A stretch of DNA of 64,000 bases from Bacillus marinisedimentorum (GTDB lineage Bacteria; Bacillota; Bacilli; Bacillales; Bacillaceae_O). The notes beneath the pieces are model-generated. The model did no database searches and was not told the DNA's origin. It saw nothing but the letters and a program-made list of their open reading frames with translations. Each line of letters begins with the position of its first letter. Position 1 is the first letter of the stretch. Of the stretch, positions 53,176-64,000 are shown piece by piece. Where the stretch lies: assembly GCF_001644195.2 (NCBI RefSeq), contig NZ_LWBL02000041.1, positions 62,001-126,000 of the forward strand. The letters are read 5' to 3'. A program made the position numbers and the translations under genes.

Positions 53176-54345
53176 ATGAACAAAAAAGACATCGCCAACA
53201 TACGGAAGCAATTCAAGCCGGATAATGATTTATTGAAAATAAAGGATATTTTTAACGTGTATGTGATGAAGGAAAGCAGCGACATCTACCATCAGGAAAG
53301 CCGGCCGTTCCCGATGCTTGAACAGGAACAGCAGGAACTTTTTCTGAGCAATTTCAAAAAAGTGCTGACCGGCCAATTGGATACGAAGCTGTTCGAATTG
53401 AAGTTCCAGCGTGAAGCTGACGACCATAGCCAGCTTATCCTGTATGAAGGGCTGCAGGCCGATGATGTCGGCGATTGGAAGGACCAAATGCTCCTCATCG
53501 TCGAAAAAATGCTGACGGACAGGCAGTATGAGATGGATATTGTCATCACCTTCATCCGCGGGGAATATTTCAAGCCGACAAAAAAGAGAAACGATGAGGC
53601 GGAAACGAGTGAGCGGGATGAAGTGTTCACCCACCCTTTCATTCTGTGCAGCATCAATAAAACGGAAGAGTCGAAGAAATCATTGCTGTTTGACTATATC
53701 GAAAAACAATTCAAATACAGCTTTGAAGTCGATCCGATCATTAACCTGAAAGCACCCGTCGCCGGATTTTTGTTCCCTGCCTTCTCCGAACATTCGGCTG
53801 ACGTGAATCATATTTTGTATTCGACCGGCAAAGCGAACGAACTGGACCCGCACTTCGTCGAAGAAGTGCTTAACAGTGAAGCGGCGCTCACCGCCCTGGA
53901 AGATAAAGTCGTCTTTGAGGAAATCGTGAAACATGTGACCGGCGACCAGCTCGAAACAGGCACCCTTTCCAACGTGTATGAAGAAATCAATCGGGTGATG
54001 GATGAAAATGAAGAAGAAGATACCCCAAGATTGGATTATAAAGATGTAGAACGCGTGCTCAAGGTAAGCGGTGTTGAGGATGTTGACCCCGAAAAGGTCG
54101 AAACAGCGTTCAAAACGGTCATTGATGACGAGAAATACGAGTTCAAAGCAAGCAGTGTCATACCGAAATACAATTCGAAATCCATTAAAATCAACACAAA
54201 AGCTGCCAACATTTCAATCAGCCCGCAGGATTTGAAATACGTCAAACAGGTAAACCGCAACGGCAAGCGCTATTTGATGATCGAAGTCGACGAGGACACC
54301 GAAATCGAGGGCTTTAAAATGATTTCGGAAACGTTTATGGATTAA
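53176..54345 (+). CDS. DUF4317 protein
   Basis: 389-residue soluble protein of unknown function found in Firmicutes. Starts MNKKDIANIRKQFKPDNDLL and has conserved LYEGLQADDVGDWKDQML and PVAGFLFPAFSEHSADVNH segments; the C-terminal SSVIPKYNSKSIKI ends with an acidic KIN-type beta domain. No signal, membrane or catalytic motif visible. ATG with GGGAGTG upstream. Single gene. Confidence 0.85.
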   Translation: MNKKDIANIRKQFKPDNDLLKIKDIFNVYVMKESSDIYHQESRPFPMLEQEQQELFLSNFKKVLTGQLDTKLFELKFQREADDHSQLILYEGLQADDVGDWKDQMLLIVEKMLTDRQYEMDIVITFIRGEYFKPTKKRNDEAETSERDEVFTHPFILCSINKTEESKKSLLFDYIEKQFKYSFEVDPIINLKAPVAGFLFPAFSEHSADVNHILYSTGKANELDPHFVEEVLNSEAALTALEDKVVFEEIVKHVTGDQLETGTLSNVYEEINRVMDENEEEDTPRLDYKDVERVLKVSGVEDVDPEKVETAFKTVIDDEKYEFKASSVIPKYNSKSIKINTKAANISISPQDLKYVKQVNRNGKRYLMIEVDEDTEIEGFKMISETFMD

Positions 54346-54640
54346 TCCGATCCTTTCCCGAAGAACAAATGCGCAAGGCGCCCGCTTAGCGGTGTACGCA
54401 TAAGCGGGGGTACCTGCAGTGAGGGCAGTTTTCCCTCCGAAGGGGAGCAGCTGATCCGTATCCCCAACCGATGCCAGACCAGCACAGCCTGAGTACCCCG
54501 GGCATGGTAATTTGCACGTTTTTTCACCGTTTCAAGCAAGCTTACGGCCAAAACCGGGCTGTTTACTCATATACAGGATTATTCCAACCATTTAGGCCCG
54601 GTAACCAGCCGGATTTGTCTCATTTTATAAAAAGACTATT
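54346..54640. repeat. intergenic repeats with GCGCAAGGCGCCCGCTTAGCG block
   Basis: CGCAAGGCGCCCGCTTAGCG, GTGTACGCATAAGCGGGGGT at 54371-54412 recurs at about 55055-55097 with few changes. CGCTTA/TAAGCG arms can pair. No gene is seen. Confidence 0.6.
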
Positions 54641-54649
54641 CCTTTTTTT

Positions 54650-54900
54650 CGTATTTCACGCCAGATGACTGTTCCTTCGCGCCATATCCCCGGCTTTTCA
54701 CGCCGTTTACGAACAACCGCAATCAGGGGGATGCACTTTCGCGCGGAATCCCGTTTCTTTCACGCCAAACGATCACTCTTTCACGCGGAATCTCCCATAT
54801 TTCATGCCGTAGAGGCCAACTTTCACGCCGGAGCAGCTGTTTCGCGCCGTTCAGCCCGGCTTTCACGACGGAACTCCTTTTTTCATGCATGGCGACAGAC
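54650..54900. repeat. 21-bp periodic array of TTTCRCGCC motifs, array 1
   Basis: About 11 copies of TTTCACGCC, TTTCGCGCC or one-base variants, spaced mostly 21 bp (range 19-22, once 41), with 12 variable bases between. No RNA or protein gene recognised. Same motif as the array at 61949-62705. Confidence 0.8.
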
Positions 54901-55180
54901 CCTGGCTCGCAGCTGGACATTCTTAAATGCGGAGAGCCCTTGTTTAGAGGCGTACTCATAGGCAGGGCCGAATCAGGAAGGGCGCTTTTCCCCTTCATGG
55001 GGCGGCAATGCTTATGACGATAGCCGCTAGGGCTCGCAGCTGGACACTCGAAATGCGCAAGGCGCCCGCTTAGCGGCGTACGTATAAGCGGGGGTACCCG
55101 GAGGAGATCACCGCTTATGACGATAGCCGCTGGCGCCTGAAGTCTCCACTACGCTTGAATTTTATGATTTCCTTAACAAC
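54900..55180. repeat. repeat-rich spacer: second GCGCAAGGCGCCC block
   Basis: Includes GGCTCGCAGCTGGACA twice (near 54904 and 55032), GCTTATGACGATAGCCGCT twice (55010 and 55112) and the copy of the 54371 block. No gene. Confidence 0.6.
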
Positions 55181-55181
55181 G

Positions 55182-55226
55182 AAAAAAAGCAGGATGCTGC
55201 AGCTCATGTGCACATCCTGCTTTTTT
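55182..55226 (-). terminator. terminator downstream of camS
   Basis: Minus strand: AAAAAAGCAGGATG, loop, CATCCTGC and TTTTTTT. Confidence 0.85.
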
Positions 55227-55231
55227 ATTGA

Positions 55232-55281
55232 CGGTTTTGTAAACGGCATTGTTGATTTCCGTTTCAATCAATAACACAGCC
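55232..55281. repeat. remnant of MITE-like element
   Basis: GGTTTTGTAAACGGCATTGTTGATTTC resembles the left end of the 2192 and 21525 elements, and TAACACAGCC at 55272-55281 the right end. Only about 50 bp remain; it ends at the camS stop codon. Confidence 0.5.
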
Positions 55282-56499
55282 TTATTGATAAATATGGACA
55301 AACGGCTTGCTAGCGCCGGCTTCGCGTTTAACGAGGCTTTCATCACGGGTCGCCGAGGCAATCCTCACCCTGACATCAACGTCTTTCGGAAAATGTTCCA
55401 TCACCTGTGCGGCTGTGTATTCGGTGAACCCGATGATTTCGGTTTTACCGTTAAATTCGATCGGAATTTCGATATCCAGGCGCTGAAGCTTGCCGCCTTT
55501 GTAGAATCCTCTGCCAGTCACCCCGGTGTAATCCGGAAAATAGCCTTCGATCTTTTTCTTGAATGCTTTCATCACTTCAGAAGCCTTTGCATGGTTTTCC
55601 TCCGCTTCTTCTGATGGGAAGAAAACATAGTCTTCATCAAGCGTCTGCCATTCATCAGGCTTGGCCTGACCGCTCTTGAAGTCCGCTTTTGCGAAAAAGC
55701 TGCCGGGCACGACCGATTCCCGTTTTTCTTCACGGAAAAGTGCAACTGTCACCGGCACATTTTCGGCATCCCGATACTTCCTAAGCTGTTCTACAAGCTC
55801 GGCGGCAATCTTTTTGCCCTGCGTTTCCATTTCATTGAACGGAATCGGCTTCATAGCCGGCGGCCCCTCTGCCTGCTTGTAATAATGGACGGAATTCATC
55901 GACAGCCCGATTACGATGCCGGCCAGCTCGACCTGTTCATCGTCGTTCTTTTGATAATAGGTATGCTCCATAATATAAGACAGGTACTCGGGGCTTTTGC
56001 TTTCGCTCACACCTTCCGATTCAGGGGAGGCAGGTGCGTCATTTTCAAGCTCCGACTGCTTTTCGGCATCTTCCCCTTCCTGTCCGTCCTCATTGCCGTC
56101 TTCCGTTTCCTCCGGCTTTTCCTCTTCCGTAGGATCGTCTTTGGTAATGCCACGCTGAATCCATTTGCTGATATCTTTTTCCTTTAAAAAATGGCCTTCC
56201 TTGAAAAAGTATTCATCGATCGGATACGAGCCTCTGGCAATACGGAAGAGGCCGCGCTCCAACTCTTCCATATCAAGACGGTTATAGACATATTGATTGA
56301 CGAGTCCCCTCGTTTCGGACGGTTGGAACGGCAAAATCGTCTGATACGTATCCCCCGGGAGCTTATACTTCGGGATGATCGCTTTTTCCTTTTCATCTTC
56401 GGTTTCCCGGACAACTTCTTCTTCCTTTTCAAACACCGGTCCGCAGCCGCTTAACAGAAGCATCGCCGCCAGAGCCGCCACTCCGATTTTATTTAACAT
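55282..56499 (-). CDS. camS: CamS-family lipoprotein (YerH)
   Basis: 405-residue lipoprotein: signal and lipobox LLLSGC at residues 15-20, an acidic Glu/Asp-rich linker (about 120-165), then the CamS domain. In enterococci and staphylococci the signal peptide of such a protein yields a sex pheromone; the mature protein's role is unknown. In Bacillus, YerH follows ligA, as it does here. ATG with AGGTGG upstream. Its 3' end abuts a MITE remnant. Confidence 0.9.
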   Translation of the reverse strand: MLNKIGVAALAAMLLLSGCGPVFEKEEEVVRETEDEKEKAIIPKYKLPGDTYQTILPFQPSETRGLVNQYVYNRLDMEELERGLFRIARGSYPIDEYFFKEGHFLKEKDISKWIQRGITKDDPTEEEKPEETEDGNEDGQEGEDAEKQSELENDAPASPESEGVSESKSPEYLSYIMEHTYYQKNDDEQVELAGIVIGLSMNSVHYYKQAEGPPAMKPIPFNEMETQGKKIAAELVEQLRKYRDAENVPVTVALFREEKRESVVPGSFFAKADFKSGQAKPDEWQTLDEDYVFFPSEEAEENHAKASEVMKAFKKKIEGYFPDYTGVTGRGFYKGGKLQRLDIEIPIEFNGKTEIIGFTEYTAAQVMEHFPKDVDVRVRIASATRDESLVKREAGASKPFVHIYQ

Positions 56500-56642
56500 T
56501 GAGCCACCTCATGATTGCATTATAGGTTTGAAAGAATCAGGAATGAGGCTGCCCATGCTGTGTGCGGCTCCTCAGAAAAAGAGGATGCTGCACCGCCTGA
56601 CGGATCAGCCCCATTATTCATCTCACTACCGGTTATTATAGC

Positions 56643-58655
<2,013 letters not shown>

Positions 58656-58666
58656 CTACAACCTTT

Positions 58667-60901
58667 CTATGCTTTTGTGATCGGTGCGAACTTTGCGAGC
58701 AGGCGCTTGATGCCCACCGGTTTCGGGAAGGCGATGTCGAGCTCGGTGCTTTCCCCTTCTCCTTTTACGCTGACGACCGTTCCAGTTCCCCATTTTTGAT
58801 GGGAAGCTTTGTCGCCGACCTTCCAGCCGTGTGATTCGCCGCCGGTCTGTTTGAGGCCGGGGCGGGCAGCCGGCTTGCGCACAGGACGGTTCGTGTTCAT
58901 CCCGCGCGGGGAGGTTGATCCGCCTCCAAACGGCGACTGCTTTTCCTTCTCTTTTTGCATATCTTCAAGCAGCTCTTCAGGAATTTCGCTGATGAACCGC
59001 GATACCGGATTCATATTTGTGCGCCCGAACAGCGTCCGCATTTGCGCATTTGTGATGAAAAGCTCCTGTTCGGCCCGGGTGATCCCTACATAGGCGAGGC
59101 GGCGCTCCTCTTCCATCTCGTCTTCTTCCATAAGCGAGCGGCTGTGCGGGAATACGCCTTCTTCAAGCCCCATCAGGAATACAACCGGGAACTCAAGTCC
59201 TTTGGCGGAGTGGAGCGTCATCAGCGTGACCGCATCCTGCTCCTTCGCTTCCTCTTCGTCAAGCTGGTCGATATCGGCAATGAGCGCGAGGTCGGTCAAA
59301 AATGCGACAAGGCTCTTATCTTCATTACTCTTTTCGAAATTCTGGGTGACAGATAAAAATTCCTCGATATTTTCAAGGCGGCCTTCGGATTCAAGTGTCT
59401 TTTCGTTCTTCAGCATGTCCCTATAGCCTGTTTTATCCAATACCTCATCAACCAATTCAGTCACCGACAAATATTCCTGCATATTCGTCCAGTTGTTCAA
59501 TTGCGTTGTGAATTCACGCAGCGTTTTGACAAACCGGGCACTCAGGCCGATCTGCTCCACTTCCTGCAGGGCGGCATACATGGAAATGCCCTGGGCGACG
59601 GCAAAGTTAGCGATCTTATCGACCGTTGTCGCACCGATGCCGCGCTTTGGCACGTTGATGATGCGGGTCAGGCTGATATCATCATCCGGATTGGCGATCA
59701 AGCGCAAATAAGCGAGCAGGTCCTTGATCTCTTTGCGGTCATAGAATTTCGTGCCGCCGACGATGCTGTAGCTGATGTTGGACTTCAGCAAAACTTCCTC
59801 CATCACCCGGGACTGGGCGTTCGTCCGATACAGGACGGCCATATCGGAAAGCTTGTACTTGCCGCTTTCAGCAAGATCCTTCATCCGGCCCGCGACAAAA
59901 TAGGCTTCGTCACGCTCGTCGCCGCCGCGGTAGTATAAAATATTTTTCCCCTCATCATTTTCGGTCCAGAGGTTTTTCGGCTTGCGGTTCGAATTGTTTC
60001 CGATGACCTTGTTGGCCGCTTCCAGAATCTTTTTCGTCGAACGGTAGTTTTGCTCAAGGAACACGGTATTCGCCTGCGGATAGTCTTTTTCAAACGACAG
60101 GATGTTGCTGATATCCGCCCCGCGCCATCTGTAAATGGACTGGTCGGAATCACCGACGACGCACAGGTTCTGGAACCGGGACGCCAGCAGTTTTACAAGC
60201 AAGTACTGGGCATGGTTCGTATCCTGATACTCATCGACATGGATATACTGGAATTTGCGCTGGTAGAATTCAAGCACTTCCGGCACGCGCTTGAACAGGT
60301 GGATTGTTGTCATAATGAGATCGTCGAAATCGAGGGCGTGGTTTTTGCGCAGCCGTTTCTGATAGGCTTCATATATGTCGCTGACTGCCTGTTCGTATGG
60401 GCCGGTGGCGCTTTTCGCATATTCTTCCGCCGTTTGCAATTCGTTTTTCGCGCTGCTGATCGTACCGAGGAGCGAGCGCGGATCAAATTTTTTCGGATCA
60501 AGATTTTGTTCTTTCACAAGCTTCTTGATGACCGACAGCTGATCGGATGAATCGAGGATCGAGAAGTTGCGGTTGATGCCGATCCGGTCGATATCCCTCC
60601 GTAAAATCCGTACGCACATCGAGTGGAACGTGGAAATCCAGATGTCTTCGGCGACAGGGCCGGTCAGCTGGCCGACACGCTCTTTCATCTCGCGGGCCGC
60701 TTTATTCGTAAACGTGATCGCCAGGATGTTCCAAGGCGCGACATCCTTTTCACTCATCAAGTAAGCGATCCGGTGGGTCAGCACTCTCGTTTTTCCGCTT
60801 CCGGCACCAGCCATTATCAATAGCGGTCCATCGGTTGTTTTGACGGCATCCTGCTGGACCGGATTCAGCCCCGCAAGCAGCCGTTGACTTATATATTGCA
60901 T
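58667..60901 (-). CDS. pcrA: ATP-dependent DNA helicase PcrA
   Basis: UvrD-type 3'-5' helicase of 744 residues for repair and rolling-circle replication. Motif [13 protein letters not shown] near 30, motif [10 protein letters not shown] near 223, motif [18 protein letters not shown], motif [19 protein letters not shown] and motif VI YVGITRA. A Tudor-like C-terminal tail ([20 protein letters not shown]) contacts RNA polymerase in relatives. ATG. Between pcrB and ligA. Confidence 0.97.
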   Translation of the reverse strand: MQYISQRLLAGLNPVQQDAVKTTDGPLLIMAGAGSGKTRVLTHRIAYLMSEKDVAPWNILAITFTNKAAREMKERVGQLTGPVAEDIWISTFHSMCVRILRRDIDRIGINRNFSILDSSDQLSVIKKLVKEQNLDPKKFDPRSLLGTISSAKNELQTAEEYAKSATGPYEQAVSDIYEAYQKRLRKNHALDFDDLIMTTIHLFKRVPEVLEFYQRKFQYIHVDEYQDTNHAQYLLVKLLASRFQNLCVVGDSDQSIYRWRGADISNILSFEKDYPQANTVFLEQNYRSTKKILEAANKVIGNNSNRKPKNLWTENDEGKNILYYRGGDERDEAYFVAGRMKDLAESGKYKLSDMAVLYRTNAQSRVMEEVLLKSNISYSIVGGTKFYDRKEIKDLLAYLRLIANPDDDISLTRIINVPKRGIGATTVDKIANFAVAQGISMYAALQEVEQIGLSARFVKTLREFTTQLNNWTNMQEYLSVTELVDEVLDKTGYRDMLKNEKTLESEGRLENIEEFLSVTQNFEKSNEDKSLVAFLTDLALIADIDQLDEEEAKEQDAVTLMTLHSAKGLEFPVVFLMGLEEGVFPHSRSLMEEDEMEEERRLAYVGITRAEQELFITNAQMRTLFGRTNMNPVSRFISEIPEELLEDMQKEKEKQSPFGGGSTSPRGMNTNRPVRKPAARPGLKQTGGESHGWKVGDKASHQKWGTGTVVSVKGEGESTELDIAFPKPVGIKRLLAKFAPITKA

Positions 60902-60979
60902 GTTGTTACACTCCTCCGAACATTTGTTCTTATTCCAATCGTATCCTATTGCTTCCGTTTCGGCAAGCTTGACCTGGAT

Positions 60980-61666
60980 TTATTTTTTCACCGCTTTTAC
61001 TGTTTTCAATGCGGTTTGTACATCTTCATAAATAATATTCCCGACGACAATCGTATCGGCGATGGCAGCCATTTCAGCCGCCTGATCCTGTGTGCGGATT
61101 CCCCCTCCGTAAAAAAGGCGGGCATGATCAAGTTTATTTTTGGCCGTCTGCACAGCTTCCGGATCGCCGTATGTACCGCTGTATTCAAGGTAAAAAATCG
61201 GCATCCGGAACAGTTTATCGGCCATCATCGCATAAGCGCCGATATCATCAAGCGTAAGGTCAGTGCGGGCATCGGTCAACCGCGCGGCCTTTGCGTCACC
61301 GTTGAGGATACAATACCCTTCCACAAAAATCTCATCCCAGTTCATGATTTCACCGTATTCCTTCAGCGCCTCATGATGAAGGCCTGTGATCCATTCCGGC
61401 TTTCCGCCGTTCAGCACGGTAGGTATAAAATAGAAATCATACCCGGGTGTGAGTGATTCAATCTTTGATACCTCGAGCACACACGGCAGCGGATAGCGGC
61501 GCACCCGGGCCAGCATGTTCAGCGTGTTATCGAGCGTCACTCCGTCGGTCCCGCCGACGATAATGGCATCCGTCCCCGACTCGCACACCGCCTCAAGGTC
61601 TTCATCAGAAATCTCTTTATTCGGATCTATTTTAAACACATGCCGCCACTCATTCACATCATACAT
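60980..61666 (-). CDS. pcrB: heptaprenylglyceryl phosphate synthase PcrB
   Basis: TIM-barrel prenyltransferase of 228 residues that joins heptaprenyl diphosphate to glycerol-1-phosphate. Glycerol phosphate and PPi sites: [25 protein letters not shown] and [14 protein letters not shown]. Starts [22 protein letters not shown] with AAGGAGGA. First gene of pcrB-pcrA-ligA. Confidence 0.95.
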   Translation of the reverse strand: MYDVNEWRHVFKIDPNKEISDEDLEAVCESGTDAIIVGGTDGVTLDNTLNMLARVRRYPLPCVLEVSKIESLTPGYDFYFIPTVLNGGKPEWITGLHHEALKEYGEIMNWDEIFVEGYCILNGDAKAARLTDARTDLTLDDIGAYAMMADKLFRMPIFYLEYSGTYGDPEAVQTAKNKLDHARLFYGGGIRTQDQAAEMAAIADTIVVGNIIYEDVQTALKTVKAVKK

Positions 61667-61818
61667 GTTTGGTCCTCCTTGCTTCGTCTGAAGGAATTAT
61701 ACCATATGGAAAGGGGTGATTTCTGCCCGGGATACAGCGGGTGATGTTTTTTTCCGGAAGGGGGAATTGTCTGTTTTTAGGGGGCGGGGTGGTTGGATTG
61801 GGATTGCCGGTGTTTTTT

Positions 61819-62642
61819 GGGGAGCAGCCTGGCGATGTGTGGCTGGCCAGGGTGGGCGGCAGACAGAAGTTTGGCGGTTTCCAGCCGATTTTCATGTGAA
61901 ATCCCGCATTTGGCTGGTGTTCCTGCACGGTTTTCGTATGCCGGTCTGGCTTTCACGCGGCAGGATCCCGGTTTCACGCCATATCGAGCCGGTTTCGCGC
62001 CGCATCTTTGGTTTTTCACGCCGTTCATATCGGCCGGCTCCGCGCTGCCGCAGGTTTCGCGCCATAACTTCAGTTTTTCACGCCGAACCAGTCTTCTTTC
62101 GCGCCTAGCAAGCCTTGTTTCGCGCGCCCTCACCCGTTTTTCACGCCGTTCGGTCGGTTTCACGCCATAACAAGCTGGTTTCGCGCCGTATCTTTGATCT
62201 TTCACGCCGATCATATCGGCCGGCTCCCTGGGGGAGCAGCCGGGCGATATATGGCTGGCCAGGGTGGGCGGCGGACAGAAGTTTGGCGGTTTCCAGCCGG
62301 TTTTCATGTGAAATCCCGCATTTGGCTGGTGTTCCTGCACGGTTTTCGTATGCCGGTCTGGCTTTCACGCGGCAGGATCCCGGTTTCACGCCATATCGAG
62401 CCGGTTTCGCGCCGCATCTTTGGTTTTTCACGCCGTTCATATCGGCCGGCTCCGCGCTGCCGCAGGTTTCGCGCCATAACTTCAGTTTTTCACGCCGAAC
62501 CAGTCTTCTTTCGCGCCTAGCAAGCCTTGTTTCGCGCGCCCTCACCCGTTTTTCACGCCGTTCGGTCGGTTTCACGCCATAACAAGCTGGTTTCGCGCCG
62601 TATCTTTGGTTTTTCACGCCGTTCATATCAGCCGGCTCCGCG
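61819..62642. repeat. 412-bp tandem duplication
   Basis: Copy 1 is 61819-62230, copy 2 is 62231-62642; the GGCCAGGGTGGGCGG block occurs at 61845 and 62257, exactly 412 bp apart. Only a few bases differ. Each copy holds a GC-rich head of about 130 bp and a 21-bp periodic motif array. Confidence 0.9.
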
Positions 62643-62705
62643 CTGTCGCAGATATCACGCCATAACTCGGGTGTTTCACGCCGTACACACCAAGTTTCAC
62701 GCCAA
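61949..62705. repeat. 21-bp periodic array of TTTCRCGCC motifs, array 2
   Basis: About 27 copies of TTTCACGCC or TTTCGCGCC at 21-bp steps (sometimes 19 or 41), with 12 variable bases between. On the minus strand the motif reads GGCGTGAAA/GGCGCGAAA. Since 21 is a multiple of three, several frames on both strands stay open, but none has a ribosome site or protein-like composition. Confidence 0.85.
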
Positions 62706-62953
62706 CCACCCACCTCCGTAAACATGCCCGAACACAGCGGTTAATCTCTGCCGGCCCCGGCAACCGTCACCCGCCATGTCAGCATCAGACCAGCCCATCC
62801 CCCATCCCGCGACTCAAAATCAAACCCAACAATTCTCCCTGCCGCGCCCGGAACCCCGGAACATACCACCCAGACCGGCCACCCACCATACCGCTCACCC
62901 AAATCAAACCCAAAAAAATAAGCCGACCACAATTCAATCGGCTTGTCCCAAAA
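62643..62953. other. spacer upstream of pcrB, no gene seen
   Basis: C-rich on the plus strand. The last copies of the 21-bp motif end near 62705. AAAAATAAGCCGACC...AATCGGCTTG at 62916-62946 is a weak hairpin that may end the yerC transcript. Confidence 0.5.
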
Positions 62954-63271
62954 TTACTTCTGTTTCACTTCTTCTTTTTTATCATCGTAAAGGCGGTCGA
63001 GTGTCAGCGCATAGGCGTCGTTGCCGTAGTTCAGGCAGCGTTTGACGCGTGAGATGGTGGCTGTGCTGGCGCCCGTTTCGGTTTCGATTTTGTGGTAGGT
63101 GAAGTTTTCGCGCAGCATCCTGGCCACTTCGTAGCGCTGGGCCAGTGACTGGATTTCGTTGATTGTTGCGAGATCGTCAAAGAAACGGTAGCATTCTTCC
63201 ACATCCTCAAGTGACAGGATGGCCTTAAACAGCTGGTCGAGTTCTTTTCCGCGCAATTTATCGATTTGCAT
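62954..63271 (-). CDS. yerC: YerC/YecD TrpR-related protein
   Basis: 105-residue DNA-binding protein of the TrpR-like superfamily. The helix-turn-helix is NFTYHKIETETGASTATISR then VKRCLNYGNDAY. Starts MQIDKLRGKELDQLFKAI. ATG with AAGGAGGAA. In B. subtilis it lies between yerB and pcrB, as here. Target genes unknown; not a tryptophan repressor by operon context. Confidence 0.92.
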   Translation of the reverse strand: MQIDKLRGKELDQLFKAILSLEDVEECYRFFDDLATINEIQSLAQRYEVARMLRENFTYHKIETETGASTATISRVKRCLNYGNDAYALTLDRLYDDKKEEVKQK

Positions 63272-63287
63272 TGATATCAGTTCCTCC

Positions 63288-64000
63288 TTATTTAATCGTT
63301 ACTTGTTGTTCCAGGCCCGGTGATTCCGGGATGATGCTGATCCAGGTTTTCCCTGGAACAAGTCCGGCCGGCTGTCCGTTTTCAACCGGGATGATGCGGC
63401 CGGTTTCGTTTTTCCATTCGACTTTGCGGAGCTTGCCTTGCTGGATCAAGTAGGCGCTGCCCCCTGACTTCAGGTCGATCTGACGCCGGCCCGCACTGTC
63501 GATGACACGGTGGCCGGTTTCGACGATGAACAAATTATCGATGGTGACTGGTGTTTCTGTTTCCCTGTCGATTGTTTGTTCATCCATGCTGAAGCGTTCG
63601 TATTTCTTTTCGGTTTCGTTGTATTTGTATTGGGCTGTTGCGTAAGAACGGTCCGCGTGCTCGACTGTAACGTCAGCTGCTGTGCTGCTTTCATCTTCAG
63701 TGAGGCTGTCCAGTTCCTGTTCGGAAAGGAACGTATAGGCTGCAGGTTCCTTTTCCATATCTACACCTTTTTGCTCGGCGCCCTTCAGCACATTTTCATA
63801 CGTGATGTAGGAATTATGGGGCGCTTTCCGGAAATCGGCGCGCTTGAATAGCGTGCCGTCGTAAAACAGGCCGTTGATGCTTGGCACATAACCCGAATCT
63901 AGCATTTGTTTTGCTTCAGGGCTGTAACCGTGGGTGACATAAAAGGCATCGAAGCCTTTGCTCAATTCAATGTAATAGTCCCTTGCGCTTCGGACCGGTC
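63288..64000 (-). CDS. yerB: DUF3048 lipoprotein YerB, 5' part outside window
   Basis: The frame is open to the window edge (PVRSARDYYIELSKGFDAFY), so the N-terminus with the expected lipoprotein signal is missing; about 237 of some 330 residues are here. DUF3048 repeats: VRSARDYYIELSK and the second-half LRKVEWKNETGRIIP. Extracellular, role unknown. The TTG at 63965 is internal, not a start. Ends 16 bases ahead of yerC. Confidence 0.9.
   Translation of the reverse strand, partial: PVRSARDYYIELSKGFDAFYVTHGYSPEAKQMLDSGYVPSINGLFYDGTLFKRADFRKAPHNSYITYENVLKGAEQKGVDMEKEPAAYTFLSEQELDSLTEDESSTAADVTVEHADRSYATAQYKYNETEKKYERFSMDEQTIDRETETPVTIDNLFIVETGHRVIDSAGRRQIDLKSGGSAYLIQQGKLRKVEWKNETGRIIPVENGQPAGLVPGKTWISIIPESPGLEQQVTIK

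Noticed and set aside
61949-62705. CRISPR array
   Set aside because: The constant part is only 9 bp, spacers are 12 bp, the constant part itself varies (CAC/CGC), and no cas genes are near.
61777-62725. Long open frames of about 190 codons on the minus strand (and 155 on the plus) through the 21-bp array, with Arg/Glu-rich heptads
   Set aside because: 21 is a multiple of three, so stops are avoided in several frames at once. No ribosome site, no family, and frames on both strands are equally open.

Overview
The window looks like chromosome from a spore-forming member of the Bacillaceae. The right part keeps the gene order known from the Bacillus subtilis yerB-yefA region: yerB, yerC, pcrB, pcrA, ligA, camS (yerH), an SSS proline transporter, gatC, gatA, gatB, dgkB (yerQ) and rlmCD (yefA), nearly all on the minus strand. 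A CotF-type spore coat protein, a TTG-started coat gene, a DUF2642 protein next to manganese catalase, and strong AGGAGG ribosome sites agree with this. There are no rRNA, tRNA, phage structural or conjugation genes.

Layout. 0-21 kb is accessory or housekeeping material in short transcription units: a 5'-truncated oleate hydratase with a convergent TetR regulator, nitronate monooxygenase, a HesB-like protein, a HEAT-repeat protein, DoxX, an MFS transporter with its TetR regulator and two identical palindromic operators, a seven-bladed YVTN propeller, hydrolase, XRE regulator plus membrane protein, coat protein, S41 peptidase, several GNATs, aldo/keto reductase, Mn catalase and a medium-chain dehydrogenase. 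21.8-25.6 kb is an ascorbate-type PTS operon (regulator with a built-in IIA domain, then IIB and IIC). 26.3-31.7 kb is a two-gene cassette with a HET-C domain protein and a 984-residue partner of unknown function. 32.9-37.0 kb is an AT-rich, translationally coupled four-gene operon: thymidylate-kinase-like protein, viperin-like radical SAM enzyme, small membrane protein, and caspase-like protease with a helical-repeat tail. 37-64 kb is the conserved block, with an ABC exporter, thioesterase, GntP-type permease, CorC-type protein, proline catabolism/transport (pruA, symporter small protein, putP/opuE) and DUF4317 mixed in.

The most interesting unit is the 32.9-37.0 kb operon. A radical SAM enzyme beside a nucleotide kinase recalls viperin/CMPK2, where the product is a chain-terminating nucleotide. 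Here it is tied to a small one-TM protein and a caspase-like executioner, which suggests an antiphage system combining antiviral nucleotide synthesis with an abortive protease. It sits between rlmCD and a frameshifted GNAT gene. The same rlmCD-GNAT pair occurs again at 18.1-18.8 kb, where the GNAT is intact and rlmCD is a 75-bp relic. This points to a segmental duplication with the operon inserted in one copy.

The intergenic space is unusually rich in repeats: two families of 50-70 bp palindromes (called A and B here), a smaller hairpin family (C), a MITE-like element with an 8-bp target duplication, and two arrays of a 9-bp motif (TTTCACGCC/TTTCGCGCC) at 21-bp spacing that bracket the pcrB-pcrA-ligA-camS block, one of them in a 412-bp tandem duplication. 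All functional statements rest on reading the sequence and on family knowledge; no database search was run.
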